A stretch of DNA of 64,000 nt from Bacteroidales bacterium (lineage in GTDB: Bacteria > Bacteroidota > Bacteroidia > Bacteroidales > UBA3663): contig JAFSKF010000040.1 in the NCBI GenBank assembly GCA_017449065.1, positions 1-64,000 of the forward strand, written 5' to 3'. This document shows positions 7,642 through 16,996 of the stretch, in pieces. Positions within the stretch are counted from its first letter, which is position 1; every line of letters starts with the position of its first letter. The notes beneath the pieces are model-generated. The model did no database searches, was not told where the DNA came from, and was given only the letters and a program-made list of their open reading frames with translations. The position numbers and the translations under genes were made by a program.

Positions 7642-10047
7642 TTATCGGAAAATATGTTTGCCCGAAGTGATGAACACCGAACGGTTGCCAAGACGAACCT
7701 CAACCCGGCAGCCTTCCGGAACGGAAACTTCAAGGCTGACAGAACGGTTGCTTTGCCGCGTCCAGGCAACTTGCAGATCGCCGTGCAGGGTGCGATAGGT
7801 GCATTGGCAGGAATCGATGCCGGAAAGACTGGTGGCGGGATCGACGATGTAGTCGGAAGACGGATTGCGGCTGAAGTCGGGACGGATGCCGCCCACATAG
7901 CCATATAGCCACTCCATGATGTGACCGAGCATCAGGTGGTTGTTCGATACGTTTTCGAGGGCTTGCCATGATTCGGTCAGCGATGTGGCACCTTTGGCAA
8001 GTTGCAAGCCGTAGCCGGGAATGTCGGTGCGGGTGCAGAGCTGCATCAGCAACTGGTGTTCGCCCATCTCGGCCAGCGTCCGCACGAGATAGACATACCC
8101 GATATCGCCGGCTGTAAGTAGCGTGCTCCAATGCTGAGTGCCTTTCGAGTTGCTTGTGGTGTGCGGCTTGTGCAGATCGGCCAGAAGCAAGGCCTGCGCC
8201 TCAGAGATGCAGGAATCGGGCAACAGACCTAACGACAGACCCATAGCCAGAGCCGTCTGGCTGGAGCAGGTGTCATAGCATTGGCGATAGGCCGATCGGA
8301 TGCTGTCGGACAAACGGGAGAAATACGATTCGTCAGCCGTTCGGTGCAGCAGCGAAGCCATCTTTTGCATGGCTTGCGCTTCGGCAAAATAGGTAGCCGT
8401 TGCCGTCAGTCCGTTGGGGGTGAGCTGAGAGTAGCCAGGGCCTTTGGGACCGAGATCGTACCAGTCGCCCAACCCGTAGGCAATGATGTAGCGAGGCTTC
8501 GAGACGTTGCCCAAAGAATCCCTTTCCTCGCGTGCACGTACATTTAAATAATCCATGTACGACTTCATTCGGGAATAGTAGGTCTCGATGAGCGACAGGT
8601 CGGCATTGTGCTGATAGAGAATCCAGGGGGCCAGAATAAAGGCAGCACCCCATTCGGGACTGTCGTCGAAGCCCCAGCCGAACTCGGTGTAATAGGGAGC
8701 AATGGTGGGAACGGAACCGTCCGGTAATTGGGCTTCCGCAATCTGTTGCATCAGGCGATGGTAAAGCGGCGTCACATCGTAGCGGCAAAGAAGCGAGGGC
8801 AGCATCAGGTAATCCTGTTCGAGCCAGCCCAGTTTCTCGCGGGTAGGGCAGTCGGTAGGCACACTGGCCAGATTGCTGCGGATGGCGTTGTCGATGAGCC
8901 GATGGATGCGGTTAAGCGTGTCGTTGGAGCACCGGAAACTGCCGACGGGTGCGGCACACACACAGCTGGAAGTATGTAACGCCTCTAATTCGATGCTGTC
9001 AGGATGAATGCCCTGCACTTCCACATAGCGGAAACCGTAGTAGGAGAAACGGGGTGTCCACGACTGGTTGGGTTTGCCGTTGGAGGTATATTGGAACCAA
9101 TAGGGACGGGCTACGCTTTGGTTCAGCGAACCGTCGGCTTTGATCAGTTCGGCCGGCAGCATACGGATGGTCCGTCCGGCAGGCTGTTCCTTGATGCGCA
9201 GCCGGACGATGCCGGAAAGGTTTTCGCCAAAATCGTAGATCCAGGTGTGCTGGGGAGTCGGGATTACCGACAACGCTTTTCGGGTGCCGACAACTTTCAG
9301 TTCCGTGCCCTGTTGCTTCACCAAAGCAGGTTCGAAGGCAGGCTGGACCACGATGGCCGAAGTCCATTCCGATGCCTTGAATCCAGTTCGGCTATTCCAG
9401 CCGTTTTGCTCCAGTCGGGCATCATAGTCTTCGCCGCCATAGATGCTCGAAAACGTGACGGGACCGGGAGCTGCTTGCCAGGAATTATCGCTGACAATTT
9501 CTTCCGTTTGTCCGTTATTATAAGTGATTTGCAGCGAAAGTTTCAGCTTGGGAGCTCCGTAGGAACCCAGCAGTTTCAGGTAGCGTTCGCGGGGGATATT
9601 GTAGAAGCCATTGCCCAGCATCACCCCCAGCACATGCTTTCGGGTCTTCGAAGCATTGAGCAGCCCTGTAACATCGAACTCCACGTACTCTGCCGATTTC
9701 CGGTAGTCCGACCAACCGGGATCCAAAAAATGATCGCCCACTTTCTGTCCGTCGATGGAACACTCAAAGTGTCCCAAGCCGCAGACTTGCAGCGTGGCTT
9801 GCCGGACGGTCCGGTTCTGGAGTTTGAAGACACGGCGCAGGAGCGGCATTGTATATAGGCCGGGTTTCGAAGTGCCAAATCTCTGCTTCACGAAAGGACT
9901 GTGCACCAACGGCACCACGATGCTGTCGTCGGGCTGCATGGCAATCCACGGAGCCTGATGGATATCTGCCAAAACAACATTGGCCATCCAGAAGACGGCC
10001 AATATTGAAAAGAAACGTTTTATGTTTTTATTTCGCTTCCCCAACAT
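7642..10047 (-). CDS. Alpha-L-rhamnosidase, GH78
   Basis: This enzyme releases terminal alpha-L-rhamnose from plant glycans such as pectic rhamnogalacturonan or glycosides. An N-terminal hydrophobic segment (FFSILAVFWMANVVLA) is a Sec signal, so it acts in the periplasm or at the surface. Residues ~65-250 are the beta-sandwich rhamnosidase N domain (YVEFDVTGLL, GNGFYN). The (alpha/alpha)6 catalytic barrel follows with the family's CPTREKLGWLEQD motif (~residue 400), DDSPEWGAAF and YGLGDWYDLGP, and a small beta domain ends the protein. The length of 801 residues is normal. Its start overlaps the end of the upstream lipoprotein gene by 20 bases, so the two form an operon. No SusC/D pair adjoins it, though a pectinase-type GH28 gene lies 12 kb away. 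Confidence 0.9.
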   Translation of the reverse strand: MLGKRNKNIKRFFSILAVFWMANVVLADIHQAPWIAMQPDDSIVVPLVHSPFVKQRFGTSKPGLYTMPLLRRVFKLQNRTVRQATLQVCGLGHFECSIDGQKVGDHFLDPGWSDYRKSAEYVEFDVTGLLNASKTRKHVLGVMLGNGFYNIPRERYLKLLGSYGAPKLKLSLQITYNNGQTEEIVSDNSWQAAPGPVTFSSIYGGEDYDARLEQNGWNSRTGFKASEWTSAIVVQPAFEPALVKQQGTELKVVGTRKALSVIPTPQHTWIYDFGENLSGIVRLRIKEQPAGRTIRMLPAELIKADGSLNQSVARPYWFQYTSNGKPNQSWTPRFSYYGFRYVEVQGIHPDSIELEALHTSSCVCAAPVGSFRCSNDTLNRIHRLIDNAIRSNLASVPTDCPTREKLGWLEQDYLMLPSLLCRYDVTPLYHRLMQQIAEAQLPDGSVPTIAPYYTEFGWGFDDSPEWGAAFILAPWILYQHNADLSLIETYYSRMKSYMDYLNVRAREERDSLGNVSKPRYIIAYGLGDWYDLGPKGPGYSQLTPNGLTATATYFAEAQAMQKMASLLHRTADESYFSRLSDSIRSAYRQCYDTCSSQTALAMGLSLGLLPDSCISEAQALLLADLHKPHTTSNSKGTQHWSTLLTAGDIGYVYLVRTLAEMGEHQLLMQLCTRTDIPGYGLQLAKGATSLTESWQALENVSNNHLMLGHIMEWLYGYVGGIRPDFSRNPSSDYIVDPATSLSGIDSCQCTYRTLHGDLQVAWTRQSNRSVSLEVSVPEGCRVEVRLGNRSVFITSGKHIFR

Positions 10048-10573
10048 ATGAATACGTGGTTTGGCTGATGACTTCGCCCGTCTTCTGATCGAGTTCGGAG
10101 AAGGTCAGACTGTTTATATTGAGCAGGGAAGACTTGAATTTCTTTACGCCATAGATATAGGTCATGCTCCAGTTGGCAAGATCTTTCTTCGTCAGGTAGT
10201 TGTGTGCTCCGTTGTATTGCACCAACGCCTGCTTATAGGAAGAATAGTACAGGTAGCCGCCTGTCTGCAGCAGATTGATGGTATCTTTTTTGCTGACGAA
10301 ATGGCTGGTAATTGTCGAATCCGGGTAGAACCAAAGGGTATCGTACGTGCCGGCATTATCGGTATAGGCCCAGCAGCCGGTCAGATAGAGGGTGCTGTCG
10401 CCAGTGATAGCCGAAAGACCATCGGCAATGATGGTGGCAATGGCTTCCTGTCGTCCGCTTTTATGCTTCAGGTTGGTAAGGCCGGCAATGGCGTTCTCGT
10501 TCGTGCCGCAGCTACTTAGGATAAAACAAACGGCAGCAAGTGCCGCAATAGGGAAAAGAATTATTTTTTTCAT
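10028..10573 (-). CDS. Small lipoprotein, DUF4923-like
   Basis: A 181-residue secreted lipoprotein. The signal peptide (MKKIILFPIAALAAVCFILS) ends in the lipobox LSSC, so Cys22 would be acylated. The mature part is about 160 residues with paired beta segments (YLTGCWAYTDNAGTYDTLWF, GGYLYYSSYK, YIYGVKKFKS), as expected of a small lipocalin-like or beta-sandwich fold. I connect it only tentatively with the Bacteroidetes DUF4923 type. It is first in an operon with the rhamnosidase and is driven by the promoter at 10601-10631. Function unknown. Confidence 0.7.
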   Translation of the reverse strand: MKKIILFPIAALAAVCFILSSCGTNENAIAGLTNLKHKSGRQEAIATIIADGLSAITGDSTLYLTGCWAYTDNAGTYDTLWFYPDSTITSHFVSKKDTINLLQTGGYLYYSSYKQALVQYNGAHNYLTKKDLANWSMTYIYGVKKFKSSLLNINSLTFSELDQKTGEVISQTTYSYVGEAK

Positions 10574-10600
10574 TTTCTTAGTTAGTTTTTAATCGCTGGC

Positions 10601-10631
10601 AAAGTTACGTTTTTCTTTTGGTTCCGGCAAG
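10601..10631 (-). promoter_or_regulatory. Promoter of the lipoprotein-rhamnosidase operon
   Basis: On the minus strand TAACTTTG lies at 10608-10601 and CTTG (3 of 4 to TTTG) at 10631-10628, with a 19-base spacer. The start codon at 10573 is 28 bases downstream. A plus-strand TACATTTG at 10745-10752 may serve the divergent EF-G paralogue, but no -33 box is clear there. Confidence 0.6.
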
Positions 10632-10806
10632 TTTAATCGGCGAAAAGCGGGCAAAGAAGCCCTGAAAAGGGGAGAAAAACATGTTTTTTAGCATAAAAAG
10701 CATAATTTTTTATAACAAAATGAGGTTTTGCTCAAAAAAATAATTACATTTGTACCCGCAAAATGATTTATACCATACAAATATACCACAACTTAAATAA
10801 ATACTT

Positions 10807-12963
10807 ATGAAAGTCTACAAATCGAGTGAAATTAAAAACATTGCTCTTCTTGGCAATGACGGCTCGGGCAAGACGACCTTGACCGAAACCCTTTTGTATG
10901 TGTCTGGCCAGATTGCCCGTAAGGGTCGCATTACCCAGCAGAGCACAGTGAGTGATTACTTCCCAGTAGAGAAAACTTACGGATACTCGGTGTTCAGCAC
11001 CGTTTTCCACACCGAATGGAACGGCAAGAAGCTGAATATTATTGACTGCCCAGGTATGGATGACTTTGTGGGTCAGGCCATCACTGCGATGTCGGTTACC
11101 GATACCACCATTTTGCTGATTAACGGATCTGTAGGACCGGAGGTCGGAACACAGAACCACTTCCGTTACACTGAAAAACTGAAGAAGCCGGTTATCTTCC
11201 TGGTGAATCAGCTGGATAGTCCTGAGTGCGATTATCACACGATCGTCGAGAACTTGCAGCTCACCTATGGTGCCAAGGCGATACCTGTACAGTATCCGGT
11301 AGAGACCGGTGAGAATTTCCATCAGCTGATCGATGTGATTCTGATGAAGCAGCTGACCTACGATGCCAACGGCAAGCTTACGCTGGAGGAGATTCCGGCA
11401 TCGGAGATGGAAAAGGCTCAGGAAATGCATCATGCCCTTGTGGAAGCTGCCGCTGAAAACGATGAGGCTTTGATGGAGAAATATTTCGAAACCGAGAAAC
11501 TGACTGAAGACGAGATGCGCGAGGGCATCCGCAAAGGTATGGTGACACGTGGTATATTCCCAATCTTCTGCGTATGTGCCGGCAAGAATATGGGCGTTGA
11601 CCGTCTGATGGAGTTCTTGGGCAATGTGGTTCCTCATGTTGACGAGATGCCAGCTGTTCACAATACGCGCGGTGAGGAAGTGCCGCTGAAGACCGACGGT
11701 CCGACCTCTCTGTTCTTCTTCAAGACTGGCGTTGAGCCGCACATCGGCGAAGTCCAGTACTTCAAGGTGATGAGTGGTGTCGTTCGTGAAGGCGATGACC
11801 TGATCAATGCCGATCGTGGAACGAAGGAGCATCTGGCTACCTTGTATGTCTGCTCAGGTGCTAACCGCGAGAAGGTGGAGGAGATGCAGGCCGGCGATAT
11901 CGGCTGTACCGTGAAACTGAAAGATGTGCGCACCGGAAATACGCTGAACAGCGTGGATAACGACTGCAAGTTCAACTTCGTGAAGTTCCCACCAGCCAAG
12001 TATTGCCGTGCTATCAGCGCCGTCAACCAGGCTGATACCGAGAAGATGATGCAGGCACTGACCCGTATGCGTCTGGAAGATCCTACCTGGATTGTGGAAC
12101 AAAGCAAGGAGTTGCGTCAGACTCTGGTTTACGGACAGGGTGAGTTCCACCTCCGCACCTTGAAGTGGCGTTTGGAAAATCTGGATAAGATTCAGGTGAA
12201 CTATGCTCCACAGCGCATTCCTTATCGCGAAACCATTACCAAGGCTGCCCGTGCCGACTATCGCCACAAGAAGCAGTCGGGTGGTGCCGGTCAGTTCGGC
12301 GAGGTGCACCTGATTGTAGAGCCTTATCAGGAAGGCATGGCCGATCCGGTTGTCTATAATCTGGAAGGCAAGGAATATCGTGTGACCATGAAAGGCAAAT
12401 AGGAGATCGATCTGCCTTGGGGTGGTAAGCTGGTATTCATTAACTCTGTGGTGGGTGGTGCTATCGATGCCCGCTTCATGCCTGCCATTCTGAAGGGTAT
12501 TCAGCAATGCTTGGAGCAAGGACCTCTGACGGGTTCGTATGCACGCGACGTTCGCGTTGTGGTTTACGACGGTAAGATGCACCCGGTTGACTCGAACGAA
12601 CTTTCGTTCATGCTGGCAGCCCGCAACGCTTTCAGCCAGGCATTCCGTCAGGCCGGACCTAAGGTGCTTGAGCCTATCTATGATGTTGAGGTATTCGTGC
12701 CTGCCGACAAGATGGGCGATGTCATGAGCGATTTGCAGAACCATCGTGGTCTCATTATCGGTATGGAGGCAGAAGCCGGCTATCAGAAACTGCAGGCTAA
12801 AGTGCCGCTCAGCGAGATGTCGGAATACTCTACCACGTTGTCGAGTCTGACCCAGGGCGCAGCTTCGTTCGTCATGAAGTTCTCAAGCTACGAGCTCATT
12901 CCTACCGATCTCCAGCAGAAACTGATTGCAGAGCACGATAAGGAGGCCGCTGCTGAAGCTTGA
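10807..12963 (+). pseudogene. EF-G paralogue interrupted by an in-frame TAG
   Basis: The reading frame encodes a full-length EF-G-like translation factor (718 residues) except for one TAG at codon 532 (12400-12402). The frame is otherwise uninterrupted: before it KEYRVTMKGK, after it EIDLPWGGKLVFINSVVGG, domain IV sequence (the usual residue there is likely Gln, so CAG to TAG). The GTPase domain is atypical. The P-loop is GNDGSGKT (16-23), the G3 motif is DCPGM (80-84) instead of DTPGH, and G4 is NQLD. Domains II to V follow, with GPLTGSYARDVRV (domain IV) and GYQKLQAKVPLSEM (domain V). Bacteroides carry a second EF-G reported to work without GTP hydrolysis, and this belongs to that type. A restart at 12475 or 12478 could yield only domains IV-V. 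The downstream flavoprotein start overlaps its stop. Confidence 0.85.
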
Positions 12964-14204
12964 TGATTGCGATTATCGGCGCAGGCGCAGCCGGATGCTT
13001 TTGCGCCATTGAATTGAAACGTAGGCTACCGCATCTCGATGTGGTAGCCTACGAATCTGCTTCTAAGCCTTTGGCAAAGGTGGCTATTACCGGAGGAGGA
13101 CGTTGCAATCTGACCAATTCGTTTGAGGGCATACGGAGCCTGAAGGAAGCCTATCCGCGACGAGACCAGCTCCTGAAACGGGCCTTCCATACTTTCGATA
13201 ACCGCCAGCTGATGCAATGGTTCGAAAGGGAGGGCGTGCGTCTGGTGACGCAATCTGACGAGTGTGTGTTTCCGGAGAGTCAGGATGCCATGCAGATTGT
13301 CCGAACCTTGCTCCGCAATATGGAACAGTTGGGGGTGAAGCTGTGTCTGAATCATCGGGTGATCCGGATTGAAGCTGAGAAGGGTTATCGGATCAGTTTT
13401 GCAGACGATCGGCAGCAACCGGTGCATGCCGATGCCGTTGTGGTAACGACGGGAGGCAGCCCCAAAATGTCCGGCTTGGATTTTCTGCAGTCCTTACAAC
13501 TGGAGATGGTGCCGCCGGTTCCTTCCTTGTTTTCATTCAACATTTCCGGCATGTCGCCCTATATGGGTATCGTCGTTGAACCGGTTACCGCCTCGTTGGC
13601 AGGGACAAAGTTCAAAGCCCAGGGCGCATTGCTCATCACCCATTGGGGCATGAGTGGTCCCGCCATCCTGAAACTCTCCAGCCATGCTGCACGCTATCTG
13701 GCTGAAAATGCTTACAAAGCACAACTGTTGGTGAACTGGCTTGGCGATATGGGAGAGGAGAAAGTGCGAATCCTGCTGCTTGAGATGCAGCAAACACAAA
13801 GCGGCAAACAAGTAGGGAATACTCATTTGCCGCAGATTTCAAGCCGGTGGTGGCAGGCTCTTATAGGTCGTGCCGGCATTCGGCAGGAACAGAAATGGGG
13901 TGAAGTGGGACGCAAGCAACTGAACAAGCTGGTTGCCGTGCTTACCGCCGACACTTATGCCATTGAAGGACAAAGCCGCCACAAGGACGAGTTCGTGACT
14001 TGCGGCGGCGTATCGTTGTCTAACCTGAATCTGAATACGCTGGAAGTGAAAGCGCATCCCGGTCTCTATCTGGCAGGCGAAGTGCTTGACGTCGATGCCA
14101 TCACCGGAGGTTTCAATTTGCAGGCTGCCTGGAGCATGGGCTATGTGGTAGCCCAAAGTATCGCTTCGGCGGTAGCCCCCAAAAAAGTAGCAGAGAAATT
14201 TTAA
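12963..14204 (+). CDS. NAD(P)/FAD-dependent oxidoreductase, BaiN/HI0933 family
   Basis: A flavoprotein of the HI0933/BaiN family. Some members reduce double bonds of steroid or bile-acid intermediates, but the substrate of most is unknown. The N-terminal dinucleotide motif IAIIGAGAAGCFCAIEL (GxGxxG) binds FAD, followed by the family signature KVAITGGGRCNLTNS. The C-terminal FAD contact is LYLAGEVLDVDAITGGFNLQ followed by AAWSMG. Length about 413 residues is normal. ATG 12963 overlaps the EF-G stop as TGATG, implying translational coupling; a TTG one codon earlier is a less likely start. Its end overlaps the converging gene by four bases. Confidence 0.88.
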   Translation: MIAIIGAGAAGCFCAIELKRRLPHLDVVAYESASKPLAKVAITGGGRCNLTNSFEGIRSLKEAYPRRDQLLKRAFHTFDNRQLMQWFEREGVRLVTQSDECVFPESQDAMQIVRTLLRNMEQLGVKLCLNHRVIRIEAEKGYRISFADDRQQPVHADAVVVTTGGSPKMSGLDFLQSLQLEMVPPVPSLFSFNISGMSPYMGIVVEPVTASLAGTKFKAQGALLITHWGMSGPAILKLSSHAARYLAENAYKAQLLVNWLGDMGEEKVRILLLEMQQTQSGKQVGNTHLPQISSRWWQALIGRAGIRQEQKWGEVGRKQLNKLVAVLTADTYAIEGQSRHKDEFVTCGGVSLSNLNLNTLEVKAHPGLYLAGEVLDVDAITGGFNLQAAWSMGYVVAQSIASAVAPKKVAEKF

Positions 14205-14755
14205 TATCCTCCCGATTCGATGTCTTCCAAATCCTGGTAGCCTTCGAGGTCAAGTTCGTCTGGATCGTAGTCTTCGTCGCCATACATAGCGCCGGAGTCT
14301 TCGGAAAGACCGCCGAACATATCGTCGATGTTGCCTTCCTGTTTCGGTGCCTTGCCTTTGTTGACAACCACCTCGGGAGTCAGCAGGTGCTTGCGTTCGA
14401 TCACCTCGCGAACCTGCATGTATAGGTAGCGGTCGCACATGGTGTCGAACAGGAACAGGATCTTGGCTTTCTTCTGCGCCTCCTCAAGGGGAACCAGATC
14501 GCTCAGGTGCGTCTTGTCCATCAGGTAGCTTTGCTCGTCCTTCTGGCTTTCGTCCTTCAGGTCCATAGCGGTCACTTCCTGTTTCTTGTCCCAGTATTCG
14601 TCACAGATGTAGAAGGCAGTCATCAGATCCTTCTTATACTCGCAGGTCTTGAGCAGAATATTGTTCAGATCCGTGAAGGTCGCCTCTGCATCGATTTCAA
14701 TCTCACGACGGAAGTCATCGACTTCATCGCTAAGAATTACAAACTTATAGACCAT
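14201..14755 (-). CDS. PRiA4 ORF-3-like protein, 184 aa
   Basis: The first ~110 residues (YKFVILSDEVDDFRREIEI, TFTDLNNILLKTCEYKKDLM, FLFDTMCDRYLYMQV) resemble the plasmid pRiA4b ORF-3-like fold, a small alpha/beta domain of unknown role often annotated as IS1096 passenger TnpR. The last ~45 residues are strongly acidic and rich in Asp, Glu, Gly and Tyr (GDEDYDPDELDLEGYQDLED), so the tail is probably disordered. The gene follows lpxA by 21 bases on the same strand and likely ends that operon. No membrane or export signal. The family call is moderate; function unknown. Confidence 0.7.
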   Translation of the reverse strand: MVYKFVILSDEVDDFRREIEIDAEATFTDLNNILLKTCEYKKDLMTAFYICDEYWDKKQEVTAMDLKDESQKDEQSYLMDKTHLSDLVPLEEAQKKAKILFLFDTMCDRYLYMQVREVIERKHLLTPEVVVNKGKAPKQEGNIDDMFGGLSEDSGAMYGDEDYDPDELDLEGYQDLEDIESGGY

Positions 14756-14776
14756 AGTTGTAGCAGTTAAAAGGAA

Positions 14777-15565
14777 TTACATGTTGCCGGCAATGATGCC
14801 GCGATCGGAAGAGCGGACAAAGCTCAGGATGTAGTCGCGTTCAGGAGATGAGGGGAACTCCGACTCCAGACGCTCGCAGGCATGGGTGGTGTTCAATCCG
14901 CTCATGTAGATCACACGATAGCACTCCTGAATAGTGAGCACCTGTTCGGGTGTGAAACCACGACGACGCAGGCCCACCGAGTTCAAGCCCATATATTTGG
15001 CTGGGGAACGTCCTACCATCGTGTAAGGAGGAATGTCTTTGGTCAGGCCCGATCCGCCCTGAATCATGCAGTAGCTGCCGATGTGGGTGAATTGGTGGAT
15101 GAGAGTTCCACCGCCAATCACGGCAAACGGATCGACCACTACTTCGCCTGCCATCTGCACGGAGTTCGACATGATGACGTTGTCACCCACGTTGCAGTCG
15201 TGTGCGATGTGGCAATATGCCATAATCAGGCAATTCTTTCCCACTTTGGTCACCATCTTCGAGGCGGTGGCGCGATGCACGGTAACGCACTCGTGCAACT
15301 GGGTGCCGTCGCCAATTTCGACGGTGGTGTATTCGCCCTTGAACTTCATGTCCTGTGGCGTTGTTGCGATGCAGGCGCCTGGGAAGATGTGAACGTTCTT
15401 GCCGATACGGGCACCCGGGAAGATGGTTACATTGTTTTCGATGACGGTGCCATCGCCAATCACGGTATCAGCATAAATACAGGAGAAAGGTCCCACCTTG
15501 ACGTTCTGTCCGAGTTGTGCACCTTCTTCAATATAGGCCAATGGAGATATGAGATTCTCTGCCAT
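14777..15565 (-). CDS. lpxA: UDP-N-acetylglucosamine acyltransferase LpxA
   Basis: LpxA performs the first step of lipid A synthesis, moving a 3-hydroxyacyl chain from acyl carrier protein to the 3-OH of UDP-GlcNAc in the cytoplasm. The protein is a left-handed beta helix made of hexapeptide repeats (IGDGTVIENNVTIFPGARIG, VGDNVIMSNSVQMAGEV) over residues ~5-190. It has the catalytic histidine region AYCHIAHDCNVG and a C-terminal helical domain (RRRGFTPEQV). Length 262 is normal. It lies 11 bases after lpxC-fabZ in the order lpxD, lpxC-fabZ, lpxA. Confidence 0.97.
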   Translation of the reverse strand: MAENLISPLAYIEEGAQLGQNVKVGPFSCIYADTVIGDGTVIENNVTIFPGARIGKNVHIFPGACIATTPQDMKFKGEYTTVEIGDGTQLHECVTVHRATASKMVTKVGKNCLIMAYCHIAHDCNVGDNVIMSNSVQMAGEVVVDPFAVIGGGTLIHQFTHIGSYCMIQGGSGLTKDIPPYTMVGRSPAKYMGLNSVGLRRRGFTPEQVLTIQECYRVIYMSGLNTTHACERLESEFPSSPERDYILSFVRSSDRGIIAGNM

Positions 15566-15576
15566 AAATGTTATTT

Positions 15577-16965
15577 TTACTTATTCTTAACAATCTGTGC
15601 CATAAACTCTGCCTCGCTCACAATCTTGTCGCCAACAAAAGCATAGCCCTTCATTTCGGCAATGCCTCGGCGCAACGGAGAGAGGAACTGCACGCGGAAC
15701 ACCAGCGTATCGCCGGGAACCACCTTCTGGCGGAACTTCACGTTGTCGATCTTCATGAAGTAGGTGGAATAGCGTTCCGGTTCATCGACGCTGTTGAGCA
15801 CCAGCAGGCCGGAGCATTGTGCCATCGCTTCCACCTGGAGTACACCTGGCATTACGGGTTCCTCGGGGAAGTGACCCACGAAGAACGGCTCGTTGGCAGT
15901 CACGTTCTTCACGCCGACTACGTAATCGTTGTTTTCGAGCTCCACAATCTTATCCACCAACTGCATCGGGTAGCGGTGAGGCATCACGGCTTTGATGGCG
16001 ATGTTATCCATCACAGGAGCCTTGTTCGGATCATAAACCGGAGCCTGAACCTCCGTGCGCTTCACATCCTTGCGGACGGCACGCGCCAGTTTGTTGTTCA
16101 TGCCGTGACCCGGACGTGTGGCAATGATGCGACCCTGAATGAAGCGGCCCACCAGAGCCATATCGCCCAGAATGTCGAGCAGCTTGTGACGTGCTGGTTC
16201 ATTGTCCCACTGCAGCGGACGCTTCTGTACGTAGCCCAGTTTCTCGGCCGATGGGGCAGTAGTGCCGATGGTGGCAGCCAGCTGGTCGAGTTCCTTCTGT
16301 TCCACTTTCTGGTCGTAGATCACCAGCGCATTGTCGAGGTCACCGCCCTTGATGAGGTTGGCAGCTAGCAGCGGCTGGATTTCGCGAACAAACACGAACG
16401 TGCGGGCTGCGGCAATCTGTGAGGGGAACTCACTCATTTCGTTCATCACCGCAAACTGGTTGTTCAGCACGGGCGACGGATAATCGACGAACGTAGTGAC
16501 CGAGAAATGATCGTCCGGATAGATTTCGAGCTTGATGCCCTTCTCCGGATCTTCGACGGTATATTTCTTCATGATGCGGAAAACCTCACGCTTGGCTTCC
16601 TGCTCCACGATACCCACCTTCTGGATTTCCTCGATGTAGGGTAGCGCCGAACCGTCCAGGATCGGGAATTCCGGAGCATTGACCTTGATCAGACAGTTGT
16701 CGATGCCTGCGCAATACAGGGCGGCCATACCATGTTCGATGGTGCTGACCACAATATCGCCTTTCTTTACAACGGTTCCGCGATTGGTGGCAGCCACATT
16801 GTCGGCAATAGCTTCGATGGTCGGCTGACCTTCCAGGTCGATGCGCTGAATATTGTAGCCTGTATCTGGTTTAGCCGGACAGAAAGTGACCTCAATCTGC
16901 AGGCCGGTATGCAGTCCTTTGCCCGTCAGCGTAAAGGGAGCTGCAAGAGTTTGTTGGTGTTGCAT
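15577..16965 (-). CDS. lpxC-fabZ: Bifunctional LpxC deacetylase / FabZ dehydratase
   Basis: Residues ~1-305 are LpxC, the zinc deacetylase that makes the committed step of lipid A synthesis. Metal-binding motifs are visible in STIEHGMAALY and HKLLDILGDMALVGRFIQG. Residues ~320-462 are FabZ, the 3-hydroxyacyl-ACP dehydratase, with MPHRYPMQLVDKI and the active-site segment GHFPEEPVMPGVLQVEAMAQ. The fusion is characteristic of Bacteroidetes and couples two enzymes competing for the same 3-hydroxyacyl-ACP pool. Length 462 is normal for the fusion. Transcribed between lpxD and lpxA. Confidence 0.97.
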   Translation of the reverse strand: MQHQQTLAAPFTLTGKGLHTGLQIEVTFCPAKPDTGYNIQRIDLEGQPTIEAIADNVAATNRGTVVKKGDIVVSTIEHGMAALYCAGIDNCLIKVNAPEFPILDGSALPYIEEIQKVGIVEQEAKREVFRIMKKYTVEDPEKGIKLEIYPDDHFSVTTFVDYPSPVLNNQFAVMNEMSEFPSQIAAARTFVFVREIQPLLAANLIKGGDLDNALVIYDQKVEQKELDQLAATIGTTAPSAEKLGYVQKRPLQWDNEPARHKLLDILGDMALVGRFIQGRIIATRPGHGMNNKLARAVRKDVKRTEVQAPVYDPNKAPVMDNIAIKAVMPHRYPMQLVDKIVELENNDYVVGVKNVTANEPFFVGHFPEEPVMPGVLQVEAMAQCSGLLVLNSVDEPERYSTYFMKIDNVKFRQKVVPGDTLVFRVQFLSPLRRGIAEMKGYAFVGDKIVSEAEFMAQIVKNK

Positions 16966-16996
16966 TTCTTATACTATATTATAATATGTCTGATAT

